Positions 17,423-26,135 of a stretch of DNA of 64,000 nt are shown piece after piece. Position 1 is the stretch's first letter, and each line of letters opens with the position of its first letter. The position numbers and the translations under genes were made by a program. The notes beneath the pieces were generated by a model. That model ran no database searches. It had not been told where the DNA came from and saw only the letters and a list, made by a program, of their open reading frames with translations. The stretch is from Palsa-504 sp963834685 (GTDB taxonomy: Bacteria; Actinomycetota; Actinomycetes; Streptosporangiales; Streptosporangiaceae). The DNA lies in NCBI GenBank assembly GCA_963834685.1, contig CAWICW010000012.1, forward strand, positions 78,539 through 142,538. Reading direction: 5' to 3'.

Positions 17423-18640
17423 TCAGGCAGCGCTGGCAGAGGGCACGCGGCTGAGCGTCTCCTCGAGCCAGTCGAGCGTGCGCTGCGCGGACAGCAGCGG
17501 GGAGCCGACCTGGCAATGGTCTTCGGCGCCTTCCTCGGCCGTAAAGTTCAGGAAGGTCTTGTCGCAGGTGAGCGCGTCGAACAGCTGCCGTGCCTGCCCG
17601 GGATACCAAAGGTCGCCCTCGGAGTCGATCACGAGCGTCGGGCAGGTGATCTTCTCGGCGACCCCGGCCAGCGTGTAGTCGAGGGCCTTGAGGAAATAGC
17701 CGGCCGGAGAAGAGGCACGGAACGTGAACATCCCGTTCTCTATGCCCCACCGGGAGTCGGTGCTCGCGTCCATCAGCGCCCGCATCACCTCGTCGGTCCC
17801 TCTGGGATCGCTGCGCACCCAGTCAATGGCGGCCTGGCGTGACATGCCGCCCGGCAGCCGGGGCGCCATGAAGTCGAAGACGCCTCCGTTGGCGATGCAC
17901 GCCGCGAGCCGGTGCTCGAACGCCGCGGCCCGGGGAGCCAGGTAGCCGCCGAAGCTGATGCCCAAGAGGGCGATGCGGTCCGGATCGACTGCCGGAAGGC
18001 CCAGCACGTGGTCGACGACCGGCGTGACTACCGCCTCCCAGTCCGGCCGGAAGCCGAGGCCCTGCTCGCGGATCACCGCGCCCTGCCCCGGTCCCTCGAA
18101 CGTGAGGCAGTTGATGCCACGGGCGGTGGCGGCCATCGCGTTGGCACGGAGCTCCTCCTGGGTCCCGTCATACCCGGTGTGCACGATCAGCGTGGCAGCC
18201 CTCGCCCCGGCCTCATCTGCACGGTAGAAGTAGCCGGGAAGCTCCCTGCCCTCGTAGGGGATGGCGACACGCTCGACGGCCAGGGAGGTCAGGGCGAGCG
18301 CCTGCTCGAAGCAGGCCCGCGCGCTGCGGGAAAAGTCGACGATGCGAGGATCGCGCGGGTCGCCGTGCAGGTAGAACTCGGCGGCGCGGTAGTAGTTCGA
18401 AGCCCGGAAGTAGGCCTCCCGGGCGCTGACCCTGTGGCCGCGCTCCCGGCTTTGCTCGGCAATCTCGTGCACCCGCTGAGCGGTCTTCAGCCACTCGGCG
18501 GTCCAGCTCTCGAAGTCGCCCTCCCGGATGCGGTACGCGGTCGACAAGACCTCGCCAGCCTCGGCGTCACCTGAGGCTGCCGAGCCAAGCAGCCGCAGCG
18601 TCTGGAAGTCGAACTGGGCATCATTGAAGTAGACATGCAT
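17423..18640 (-). CDS. Alpha/beta hydrolase of the FrsA / 2,6-dihydropseudooxynicotine hydrolase type
   Basis: 405 aa. An all-helical N-terminal part (about 1-135, with SWTAEWLKTAQRVHEIAEQS and RASNYYRAAEFYLHGDP) precedes an alpha/beta-hydrolase core. The oxyanion strand is ATLIVHTGYDGTQEEL, the nucleophile elbow is LLGISFGGYLAPRAAA (Ser in G-x-S-x-G), the acid follows PTLVIDSEGDLWYPGQ and the His is in AEDHCQVG. This layout is that of DHPON hydrolase and FrsA-like proteins, which cleave C-C or ester bonds in secondary metabolism or aromatic breakdown. The start ATG (18638-18640) with GGCGGTG upstream is preferred to an earlier start adding 11 residues. Stands alone. Confidence 0.88.
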   Translation of the reverse strand: MHVYFNDAQFDFQTLRLLGSAASGDAEAGEVLSTAYRIREGDFESWTAEWLKTAQRVHEIAEQSRERGHRVSAREAYFRASNYYRAAEFYLHGDPRDPRIVDFSRSARACFEQALALTSLAVERVAIPYEGRELPGYFYRADEAGARAATLIVHTGYDGTQEELRANAMAATARGINCLTFEGPGQGAVIREQGLGFRPDWEAVVTPVVDHVLGLPAVDPDRIALLGISFGGYLAPRAAAFEHRLAACIANGGVFDFMAPRLPGGMSRQAAIDWVRSDPRGTDEVMRALMDASTDSRWGIENGMFTFRASSPAGYFLKALDYTLAGVAEKITCPTLVIDSEGDLWYPGQARQLFDALTCDKTFLNFTAEEGAEDHCQVGSPLLSAQRTLDWLEETLSRVPSASAA

Positions 18641-19144
18641 CGCTGTCACACCGCCTGGGAGGACCTGCCGCACCTAACCCGGCCAGCGTCGCAGGCCGCC
18701 CGATCCCACGACAGAGGCAATAGTCCCTAGAGCCCCGGTACCACTAGCCTGCCTGGATCTCCGGCATGTCACCGCAGCGGTGAGGACCACCGTTACTCCG
18801 GGCCGCTGGCCGGACCGTTTGCCGATCCCCTGATATCCCTGCGCGGATGCCGTCCAGCCGGGAGATCGGTGGTGGCCACCGTCCGCTAGCGCCGAACCAG
18901 CTTGATCGTCGAGGTCGTTCCAAGCCGGGCGCTGGGCGCCGGTTCCGGGCCATTCATTGCCGCGTCGAGCGCGAGGATCAGTTCCTTAGTCCATGCCCTT
19001 GGCTCCTGCGGGCGGCGGCCGTCCCTGTGATGGAGGCAACGCGACAGAAAATTCCATTCTGCGCGGCTTCGCTGATTCGTAGCGAGATAGTCCTGGTCGC
19101 CCCGAACGGCGGGTCCGTTTGCGAGTATCCGCACCTGGCGGGCG
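18641..19144. other. Intergenic region, no gene recognised
   Basis: About 500 bp. A minus-strand frame crosses it but its residues are unnatural and it is antisense or out of frame with the methyltransferase. No hairpin or RNA gene stood out. Confidence 0.35.
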
Positions 19145-19921
19145 TCAGCCGGGTGGCCGGGTGGCTGCGACCAAGGGGATGTGATGACCCGGCAGGCCGT
19201 ACCAGGTCCGCCAGTCGAGCTGTCGCACGGCCACGCCGGTGCAGCCGACCTCCCGTAGCACGGCGGCATAGCGGTCCGCGCCCTGGTCGACGATGCGCAG
19301 CCGTCCGCCGGGCCGCAGCACCCGGACCACCTCGCGCAGCGCCTGTGCCCGCCCGTCGGCGCCCCGGATGTTGCTGATCGCCAGGCTGCTGACCACCACA
19401 TCGAACGACGCCGGTGCGAACGGAAGGTCACGCGCGTCGGCATCGGCCAGCTCCACCTGGTCGCGCACGCCCTCGGCCGCCGCGTTGCGCTCAGCGGCAG
19501 CACGGCTGTTGCCGCTCTGGTCACGGCGGCGCCACACGTCCACCCCCACCGCCCGGCCCGCGGGCACCCGGCGGGCCGCCAGCATCAGCACCGCGCCGCG
19601 GCCGCACCCCACGTCCAGGACGTGCTCATCGCCCCGCAGGCCCAGGTCGTCCAGCAGCTGCCCCCAGATCGCGCGCTTGCCCGGCCCAGTGGAATACAGG
19701 TAGCTCGCCGCCGACCCCGCTACCGCCGCGCCACCCGCGGCGGCCAGCGCCGCGACGGCAGGCCTGCGACGGCGCGCCGCCCAGGTCACCGCGCCTGCCA
19801 GCCCCGCCTCGATCAAGCCGAACACCGCCACCCCGGCGTATCCGCCGTCGATGCCGTATCTACCACGCTGGCCGGCGCGACCACCGCGACCGGCGGCCGT
19901 GACCCTCGCGACTGGCTCCAC
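19145..19921 (-). CDS. Membrane-anchored class I SAM-dependent methyltransferase
   Basis: 258 aa. Residues 25-75 contain one or two hydrophobic segments (GYAGVAVFGLIEAGLAGAVT and VAALAAAGGAAVAGSAASYL), suggesting attachment to the membrane. The catalytic domain follows: HVLDVGCGRGAVLMLAARRV (motif I), RAVGVDVWRRRDQSGNS (motif II), DQVELADADARDLPFAPASF and FDVVVSSLAISNI, VLRPGGRLRIVDQG. Similar proteins methylate small molecules or lipids; the target is unknown. Start GTG 19919-19921 has only a weak ribosome site. C-terminal ~35 residues hold GHHIPLVAATRP. Confidence 0.87.
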   Translation of the reverse strand: MEPVARVTAAGRGGRAGQRGRYGIDGGYAGVAVFGLIEAGLAGAVTWAARRRRPAVAALAAAGGAAVAGSAASYLYSTGPGKRAIWGQLLDDLGLRGDEHVLDVGCGRGAVLMLAARRVPAGRAVGVDVWRRRDQSGNSRAAAERNAAAEGVRDQVELADADARDLPFAPASFDVVVSSLAISNIRGADGRAQALREVVRVLRPGGRLRIVDQGADRYAAVLREVGCTGVAVRQLDWRTWYGLPGHHIPLVAATRPPG

Positions 19922-20065
19922 GCCGACAGTCTGCCAGTCGCTGACCGTGATCGGAGCGCTGGCCGGCCGAGTTTCCTATCGCCGACTCGGTACTCCGCTA
20001 ATGAATGTCTGGCTAGCCAGGTCAAGTGGACAGATCCGCCGGTTATGGGTAGTCCGCATTGATGC

Positions 20066-21457
20066 TCAATTGCCTGGTTCGCCGAACTGCTTGAGCCGGT
20101 CGATTGCCGCGTTGACGTGCGTGAGAAAGCGTTTGACCGCCGACTGCACGGACGGCTCGGCCGCGTGATCTGGAAGCGCCTGCAGAAGGTTGAGCCGGCT
20201 GGCGGCCACCCACGCCGAGACGTCGGGCTCGCTCAACCATCGCCCCTCTGTGCGCCACGTGCGGCTCATTGTGCGAGGCCAGTCCTCGATGGTGCTCGGG
20301 TAGGGGTTGGGTGGGCAGAGCCGGTTCTTGTCCGCGTCGTCGTCGCGGTTGGCCTCGACGAAGCCGGCGAGCGCAGCGTTGAAAGTGGGTGAGAGGAATC
20401 GCACCTGCTGGAGCACGATCCGACCGGGCTGGAAGATGGCCGTGGCGGGGGCGTTGTTCAAGCCCAGGGCGGTGCAGTCCACGTGGAGGACGTCCGGGCC
20501 GGTTTCGGTTTCCCCGCGCTCAAGCACGATCCGGCCGGCCTCGATCCGTCGCACTCTGCCGAGCCTGACGACGTCTTCGATCTGCCGCACGGCCTCCAGT
20601 TCGCGGGCACTGAGCATCGTGCCGCGGTACATCGTTGCCGGCCGCGAGGGGTCGATGCGCACGAGCCGCCCTGCGGCCTCGAGCCGCTCGAAGAGGTCAT
20701 CGATGCCCGCCGCACTGGCGCCGGCCTCGGCGTCGAGGGATAGCCCCTCCATGATTGCGCCCACCTGCTCCAGCGGCTGAAAGTGGCGGCGGTCATAAAA
20801 CCACGCGTCACGGGGCCGGATCCACCGAATCCGGTCTGGCTCAACGTCGTTATCCAGAAGCCAGATGCAGGCGTCCGCGGCCGTCTTGCCGGCCCCCAGC
20901 ACGGCATAGAAGGGGGCCGATCCCGCTGTCTCTGGCAAGTCGTTGACAGGTATTACCCGTGCGCCTGGTGCCACATCGAACGGGCGGGCGTGAGTGGCGG
21001 GGATCGACGTCTGGAGATAGCGAGCGTCGACGATCTTGCGCCGCACCACGACATCGTGAAGCTCCCCCGTGCTCAAGTCTTTGACATGCTCGCCGTTACT
21101 TCCGCCGCCCAGGTGCTCATGGCCGGTGAGCAACCGGACCCGCCCCGTCTGCGCAAGCCGCGCGGCCACCTCGGCGAAGTACTCGCGGACTTCGCTGCCG
21201 GTTGCCCGTTCGTAGTATCCGGCATTCTCGCCAGCCTGGTCGATCCTGTCACCGCCGAGGGCGAGCGAGTTAACCCCGTAGTACGCAGAAGGCGTATGCA
21301 GGCGAATGAACGGATACGCGTGCAGCCAATGGCCTCCCGGGGCGGGCTGGCGGTCGACCAGCGTCACCTCAACATCGGCCGCCGCTGCCAGCGCATCGAC
21401 GAACGCAAGACCGGTCGCACCCGCTCCCACGACCAGATAATCGGTATTGACAAGCAC
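20066..21457 (-). CDS. FAD/NAD(P)-dependent flavoprotein oxidoreductase
   Basis: 463 aa. The FAD Rossmann motif is at the N-terminus (YLVVGAGATGLAFVDALA, followed by VTLVDRQPAPGGHWLHAY), and a second dinucleotide motif (FYAVLGAGKTAADACIWLL) lies mid-protein, as in NAD(P)H-using flavin monooxygenases and reductases. FIRLHTPSAYYGVNSLALGG is conserved-looking in this poorly characterised group. Substrate unknown. GTG 21455-21457 is chosen since GGAG lies seven bases upstream; an ATG 36 bp earlier lacks a ribosome site. Neighbour on the plus strand (hydrolase) is divergent. Confidence 0.87.
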   Translation of the reverse strand: MLVNTDYLVVGAGATGLAFVDALAAAADVEVTLVDRQPAPGGHWLHAYPFIRLHTPSAYYGVNSLALGGDRIDQAGENAGYYERATGSEVREYFAEVAARLAQTGRVRLLTGHEHLGGGSNGEHVKDLSTGELHDVVVRRKIVDARYLQTSIPATHARPFDVAPGARVIPVNDLPETAGSAPFYAVLGAGKTAADACIWLLDNDVEPDRIRWIRPRDAWFYDRRHFQPLEQVGAIMEGLSLDAEAGASAAGIDDLFERLEAAGRLVRIDPSRPATMYRGTMLSARELEAVRQIEDVVRLGRVRRIEAGRIVLERGETETGPDVLHVDCTALGLNNAPATAIFQPGRIVLQQVRFLSPTFNAALAGFVEANRDDDADKNRLCPPNPYPSTIEDWPRTMSRTWRTEGRWLSEPDVSAWVAASRLNLLQALPDHAAEPSVQSAVKRFLTHVNAAIDRLKQFGEPGN

Positions 21458-21733
21458 GTGCCCGCTCCAGATGTCATACGTACGACCGCGCATTGATTGT
21501 ACGAAGCGGCGAGAGTCACGCTACGTGAACGCGGATCTCTCCCCGGGTGGCAGCAATCCACCCGCAACTCGCCACAAGCGCGCATCTCGACCTGGCCCCA
21601 CGCCATTCAACCGGCAGGTCCAGCTCACAAGGCGCCCGGTGCTACCCGGCATTGCGAGAGCTGCAAGCAGCCGACCCGAGCACCCGCGCCTGTAGCGCAC
21701 CCAGTTCGAAGCAAAGCCGCACGCGTCGTAGCC

Positions 21734-22783
21734 ATGGCCAGGTCGCGGTCGCGGGCCGAGGAAGCCGTCGACATGGCGAACTGGTTCATCATCGAAGGCA
21801 AAAAGGCGGGCGAGAACTCCACGGTCATCTCCTTCGACCTGCCCAACAGCGCCTATGGCTCGCGATTCGACGTCACCGCCGTCACCGGCGCGCCGTATGT
21901 GTACGGCCCTGGCCGCGTGCTGCAATTCGAAGTCGACTACATCATGGCCTTCATCGAGAAGCTGGATGAGGCGATCGGGAACGTCACGGGCCGCATCGCG
22001 GCGGTTATTGGCGGCAGCCTTGGCGGCAACACCTCGCTGCTGCTGACCGGCTACTACAACACCTGCAATGCCGCTCACACCTCGAACCGCCAGTACCTGC
22101 GCACGATCGTGTCCTGGTCAGTGACAGCAATGGTTCCGTCGACCTACCTTGGCATCATCTCCGCCGCCGATATCGCGGCCTATGTCGAGGGTCAGCAGGC
22201 CGATATCAGGCAGGCGGAACCCTACGACAACCACGCGATCGAGACGCAGTACATCCAGAACATGTACGTTAACGCGTTGTCGGGCAGCCAGCTGCTGTAC
22301 ATCCCGCCCCAGCCGGTCATGTGGTACCGCGGCGGCTACGCGCCCGACGGCGCCCTGAACTGGCAGCCCTGCAAGGACCAGGCGATCGCCGAGTCGCGTT
22401 TCGACCGGTATGAGGGGTACTCCGTCTTCGAGCGGCACTGGATCACCGCCATCGACCTGGAGCAGATCCAGTTCAGTTTCCAGGACACCCCGCCTGCGCC
22501 GAAGCCAGGTTCGAATCTGATGCTCGTCTCCGGGGACAACGACAACTACTTCCCGAACGCGATCTACAACAGCACCATCAAAGTGGCCCGCATGATCCGC
22601 CAGTCGGCTCACGGCAAGGCCGAGTTCTGGCTGGATACCGGGCACAGTATCCACAACGAGCGCCCGCATCTGTTCGCCAGAGAGATCCTGTACTTCCTGG
22701 CCAACCCCAACGCGGGCGATTCCCCTATCGGCACGGTGGTCTCGACCCCGCCGCTGGCCGTCTACTCGATGGTGGACCGATGA
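21734..22783 (+). CDS. Alpha/beta hydrolase, probably truncated or altered at its N-terminus
   Basis: 349 aa from ATG 21734 (ATG 21773 is an alternative). The hydrolase core shows AVIGGSLGGNTSLLLTGYYN (Ser nucleophile in G-x-S-x-G), NLMLVSGDNDNYFPN with candidate Asp and FWLDTGHSIHNERPHLF with the His. Before MANWFIIEGKKAGENSTVIS the family normally has a beta strand with an HG oxyanion motif; here the residues ARSRSRAEEAVD are not of that kind, and no RBS is visible, so the 5' end may have been replaced. Its stop overlaps the start of the next gene (ATGA), implying coupled translation. Substrate unknown. Confidence 0.7.
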   Translation: MARSRSRAEEAVDMANWFIIEGKKAGENSTVISFDLPNSAYGSRFDVTAVTGAPYVYGPGRVLQFEVDYIMAFIEKLDEAIGNVTGRIAAVIGGSLGGNTSLLLTGYYNTCNAAHTSNRQYLRTIVSWSVTAMVPSTYLGIISAADIAAYVEGQQADIRQAEPYDNHAIETQYIQNMYVNALSGSQLLYIPPQPVMWYRGGYAPDGALNWQPCKDQAIAESRFDRYEGYSVFERHWITAIDLEQIQFSFQDTPPAPKPGSNLMLVSGDNDNYFPNAIYNSTIKVARMIRQSAHGKAEFWLDTGHSIHNERPHLFAREILYFLANPNAGDSPIGTVVSTPPLAVYSMVDR

Positions 22784-23435
22784 GCAGCGGCACACCTGAC
22801 CGCGAGCAGACGATCGTGATCGATGGCGACTGCGGGAAGGTCGTCATCAGGATCGAGATCGAGCGCTGCGGCCCCGGTGGTGGCACCGGCACCGGCACGA
22901 GCGGTGGAGGAAGCGGAGGCTCGGCGCAGCCGGTTCCTACTCCCTTCCTTGTTATTCCCTGCGAGCCTGGTGGCCCAGGCTCCCGGCCGTTTCCGTCGGT
23001 CTGGCCCTGACCAGCCAGGCCATCCAGGCGAATATCGCCAACCCCGCAATCACAAACACCTGGAGCAACTTCCAGATTCAGCTGTCCTGCGTCGTGGCCA
23101 ACCTGGGTGCCGTCGCCAGTCCGGCGGCGATGATCGAGTTCTACACCAGCGCCGCCATCGGCGTATGGAACCCTGGTCACGCTACCCTCACCCCTGCACA
23201 GGTCCAGGCCGCTGTTCAGCTCGTCGGCAGAGCCAGTTTCATCGCCCCGCCAGGATCGGCCACGACCGTGAACTGTCCTTCGTACTGGGTGCCTGGCAGC
23301 GCGATGGCCGCGCAGCAAGGAGTACTCGTCCAGGTCCGCGACCTGTTCACCGACCCATGGACGGTGCCGTTCGACGCAGTGAATGACCGCCACGTCGCAC
23401 GGAACGACAAAATAATGGATCCGATCATCTTCTGA
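22780..23435 (+). pseudogene. CARDB-like (Ig-fold) small protein, split by a frame break
   Basis: Starts at ATG 22780 overlapping the hydrolase stop. Frame 1 gives EQTIVIDGDCGKVVIRIEIE, a Gly/Thr/Ser-rich linker and FLVIPCEPGG before a stop at 23010. From about 22990 another frame reads LALTSQAIQANIANPAITNT WSNFQIQLSCVVANLGAVAS, then FYTSAAIGVWNPGHATLTPA and DPWTVPFDAVNDRHVARNDK to the stop at 23433-23435. That second part looks like a CARDB-type beta-sandwich and has no start codon of its own at its true beginning, so one frameshift near 22990 best explains the pair. Whether it is a real mutation or a sequence error is open. Confidence 0.6.
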
Positions 23436-23622
23436 AACGCGCCATCGCGGGCAACCGGACTTTTCGGAACGAGTTCCGCGCACGATGGTGCATGGCACTC
23501 GAAGCGCTCAAATTGCCGGATCGGTCCCGCAGACCGCTCTCATACCTTTCGTGACCAGGGGCTACAGTTCTGGCCTGCTGAACTTTGCCGTATATTCGCC
23601 AGAAATAACCAGCGCCGCAGAA

Positions 23623-25329
23623 GTGTCCATTCACGGGGATGCCGTAAATTGGTGTCAGCTCACGGTGGGGAGTGGGGGTAGCCAGGGCTTTCCCTCGATG
23701 GCCGTGCGGATGGCGTCGAGTGCGGTGATGCCGTGGGCGGCAGCCGAATCAAGGTAACTGCGGATGCGGCACCACCGGGCGAGGGTGGCCAGGGAATGCC
23801 AGTAGCCGGAGACGGCCTGGTGGCGCTTGGCGGCTTTGGCGCCGCGCTCGGCGACGTTGGTCGTCCAGTCCACGGCGAAGTCGCGGGCGAACAGGAAGAC
23901 CTGTTCCTTGTACTCGCGCAGCCAGCAGCCGAGCGCGTAGCCGGGGTGGTTCCCGTCGTGCCAGTCGCGCAGCCGGTTGTGGATGATCCCGAAGGCGGCG
24001 GCCTCGTCGTAGCGCTGGCGGAGGTCGTCCAGCAGGTCCGCGTCCAGGGCGGTGCTGCCGCGGGCACGTGCGTCCTGGACGGCCTGATGAGCCTCGCGCA
24101 GGACGGCGATGATGTCGCCGGCCCAGGACTGCAGCCCGCCGGGGCCGGGCTTGATGACCGCCCGGCATCGCCTGATGATGTGCTGGCAGCATTGCTGGAT
24201 CCCGGCCAGCCGGGACAGCAGGTGCTGGTAACCGGTGTAGCCGTCGGTCATCAGCAGCCCGGTGAACGCGGCCGGGATCCCCGCGGCGACGGCGGCCTTG
24301 CGCCGCGAGGGGAGGGCCTGCAGCCAGGTCAGCCTCCCATCCGGGGTCCGGACGATCAGCACGTGCGGCGCGCCGGGGGCCGTCTTCTCCCCCTCCGGAT
24401 CCTGTTCGTCCTCTTCTTCCCGCCCGGCGGGCTGCGGGGCGCTGCTGTCCAGCACGTTCACCGGGGTCTCATCCGCGGCCAGCGCTTTCTCCCCGGCCAG
24501 CGCCGCGAGCATGGCCTCATCCAGGCCGGCCTTCCCCAGCTGCGCCGCCAGCCGGGCGCTGGCCTTGTCCACCCAGCCCGGCGAGACCGGCACCCCCAGC
24601 AGCATGGCCATGACCTGCGCGGCCCGCTCCGCCGGCACGTTCCCGTACGCCGTGAGCACCACCGCGGCGGCGTTCAGTACCGGCCCGTAGCACACCGAGC
24701 CCGCGTGCGCGCCCGGCGGCGGCTCTGCGAATGTGACCGTCCCGCAGCCCGGGCAGCACCGGCCCGGCAGCGCCCACTCGGTCACCGTCCGGACGACCTG
24801 CACGTCGGCGACCTGCGCCCACCGCGATCTCGCAGCCGCCGCACCGTCCAGGGACGCCCCGCATCTGCGGCACTCCGCCGGCGGCTCGGCGTCCTTCTTC
24901 TCACCCGGGTCCGGATCCCGCTCAAGGCCTTTCCCCTGATGACCTAGCTGGCCTCCCCGCTTGCGATCCTTCCTGCGCTCGCGCTCGGACTGCTGCCGCG
25001 CCCGCCGCGCCTCTTCCGCCCCGATCCGCTCCTTCGAGGAAGGCATCCCGGAGTCGGTGCTGTCCATCGACAGGCGGCGCTCGACTTCCGCCAGCCGGAG
25101 CTCCAGCCGGCGTTCCCGGTTCAGCGCCGCTTCCAGGGCGGCCGTCAGCACCGCGATCTGCTCGTCCTTCGCCCCGATCACAGCCCGCAACCGCGAGACC
25201 AGGTCTCCCTGCTCGCCAGCCGCCCCAGGCTCATCGGACACGAGCCGCAAGCATGCTCAACCTGCACTAAAAGTTCAACTACCGCCGCGCGTCGGCGTGT
25301 TTGTCACGCTCAACCCCGTGAATGGACAC
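23623..25329 (-). mobile_element. IS66-family insertion sequence with perfect 16-bp inverted ends
   Basis: GTGTCCATTCACGGGG (23623-23638) and its exact reverse complement CCCCGTGAATGGACAC (25314-25329) bracket a single IS66-type transposase gene, giving a 1707-bp element. Only the transposase is present; the two small accessory orfs of classical IS66 elements are missing, as in the single-gene subgroup. No 8-bp target duplication is apparent (CCGCAGAA left, CGACTGTC right), so the flanks may have changed since insertion, or the real ends differ slightly. Confidence 0.85.
23655..25250 (-). CDS. tnpC: IS66 family transposase
   Basis: 531 aa, full length for the family. N-terminal leucine-zipper-like coil (about 25-65: LRAVIGAKDEQIAVLTAALE, RRLELRLAEVERRLSMDSTD), then the PSSKE motif and a basic stretch ERRKDRKRGGQLGHQGKG. 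A zinc-finger-like region follows (CRRCGASLD... CCPGCGTVTF). The DDE catalytic core includes LAADETPVNV (first Asp), LLMTDGYTGYQHLL (second Asp) and FARDFAVDWTTNVAERGAKA near the catalytic Glu, in the usual N-x-A-E-R context. TTG 25250 or GTG 25241 are possible starts. Intact, so perhaps active. Confidence 0.95.
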   Translation of the reverse strand: MRLVSDEPGAAGEQGDLVSRLRAVIGAKDEQIAVLTAALEAALNRERRLELRLAEVERRLSMDSTDSGMPSSKERIGAEEARRARQQSERERRKDRKRGGQLGHQGKGLERDPDPGEKKDAEPPAECRRCGASLDGAAAARSRWAQVADVQVVRTVTEWALPGRCCPGCGTVTFAEPPPGAHAGSVCYGPVLNAAAVVLTAYGNVPAERAAQVMAMLLGVPVSPGWVDKASARLAAQLGKAGLDEAMLAALAGEKALAADETPVNVLDSSAPQPAGREEEDEQDPEGEKTAPGAPHVLIVRTPDGRLTWLQALPSRRKAAVAAGIPAAFTGLLMTDGYTGYQHLLSRLAGIQQCCQHIIRRCRAVIKPGPGGLQSWAGDIIAVLREAHQAVQDARARGSTALDADLLDDLRQRYDEAAAFGIIHNRLRDWHDGNHPGYALGCWLREYKEQVFLFARDFAVDWTTNVAERGAKAAKRHQAVSGYWHSLATLARWCRIRSYLDSAAAHGITALDAIRTAIEGKPWLPPLPTVS

Positions 25330-25781
25330 CGACTGTCCGCCGTACGTACTGCACTATCGTGCGTGTTGAATAGCGGGCGTTGCACATGTGCGCGTTTATG
25401 CAAAGCCATGCATACTCACTCACGGTTCGCTCGGCCTTATCGGCCATCACGCGCAGCCTTTTCCACCGTTCCGGTAGGAAATCAGATCGCCGACTCTGAG
25501 CGTCAGCGAATTGTCCTTTCTTCGCGTTGTTGAGGGCACCGACCGGCCAGTTATGCGCGGGCGTGCGCGGTGCCGTCGTCGGCGCTGCTGGAAGCTCAAT
25601 GCCTGCCGAGGGAGGATCGGCGAGCATCGCACGGCGTAGGGAGTGTTCCGGCTATCGCTTCGATCTTGTTGGATGAGTGCCCTAGTCCCGGCGCCAGTTT
25701 TAGCGCTCGCGTCTTGTCGTCGTGGCTGCTGGCGTAGACGGTGCCGTCAGTCACCGCCAGGTTGGAGTTGAGGTGCTTTCG
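25330..25781. other. Intergenic region with diverged repeat copy C
   Basis: About 450 bp right of the IS66 element. Contains the shortened repeat at 25453-25489 and no recognisable gene. Confidence 0.4.
25453..25489. repeat. Diverged copy C of the dispersed intergenic repeat
   Basis: GCAGCCTTTTCCACCGTTCC then GGTAGGAAATCAGATCG matches the right-hand ~37 bp of copies A and B with several changes. Weaker similarity appears to extend leftwards (CGGCCATCACG). It ends at the same AATCAGATCG boundary. Confidence 0.6.
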
Positions 25782-26135
25782 GTGGCTAACGTCCAGCGGA
25801 GGCGGGCTCCGGCGATCGCGCGCGCGGCGGCATGGTGGTTCCTGGCCGACCGGGGCGTCTTGCGCTGGCTTGCGTTCGCGGTCCTGGTCGCCGCGCCGGT
25901 GTTCGTGATCTTCGTTTACGTCGTTGCGGGGCGGCTGTGGGAGATCGTGGCCGCGGCCGCCGGGCGGGCGGCGCTACGCAGTGATCACGCCTCGGCGACG
26001 CCGCGTCTTTGCGCGGCGTCCCCAACTGGGGATACCAGGACTGATGACACGGCGACCTGGCCGCCGATCTGCTGGCGCAAGGCCGGATTCTCGGTCGCGG
26101 CCAGCAGCTCAGGCAGGTCAGGTTCTAGGGGGTGA
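25782..26135 (+). CDS. Small hypothetical protein with one membrane segment
   Basis: 117 aa from GTG 25782, preceded by GAGGTG. A basic N-terminus (QRRRAPAIARAA) leads into a hydrophobic helix (WLAFAVLVAAPVFVIFVYVV, about 31-50), then a Thr/Ser-rich tail that looks less natural and may be read-through beyond an original stop. No family recognised. The tail overlaps the 3' end of the alkylsulfatase gene by 11 bp. Confidence 0.3.
   Translation: MANVQRRRAPAIARAAAWWFLADRGVLRWLAFAVLVAAPVFVIFVYVVAGRLWEIVAAAAGRAALRSDHASATPRLCAASPTGDTRTDDTATWPPICWRKAGFSVAASSSGRSGSRG

Noticed and set aside
25310..25632. Small minus-strand frames right of the IS66 element
   Set aside because: No start context or family, and they cross repeat copy C.
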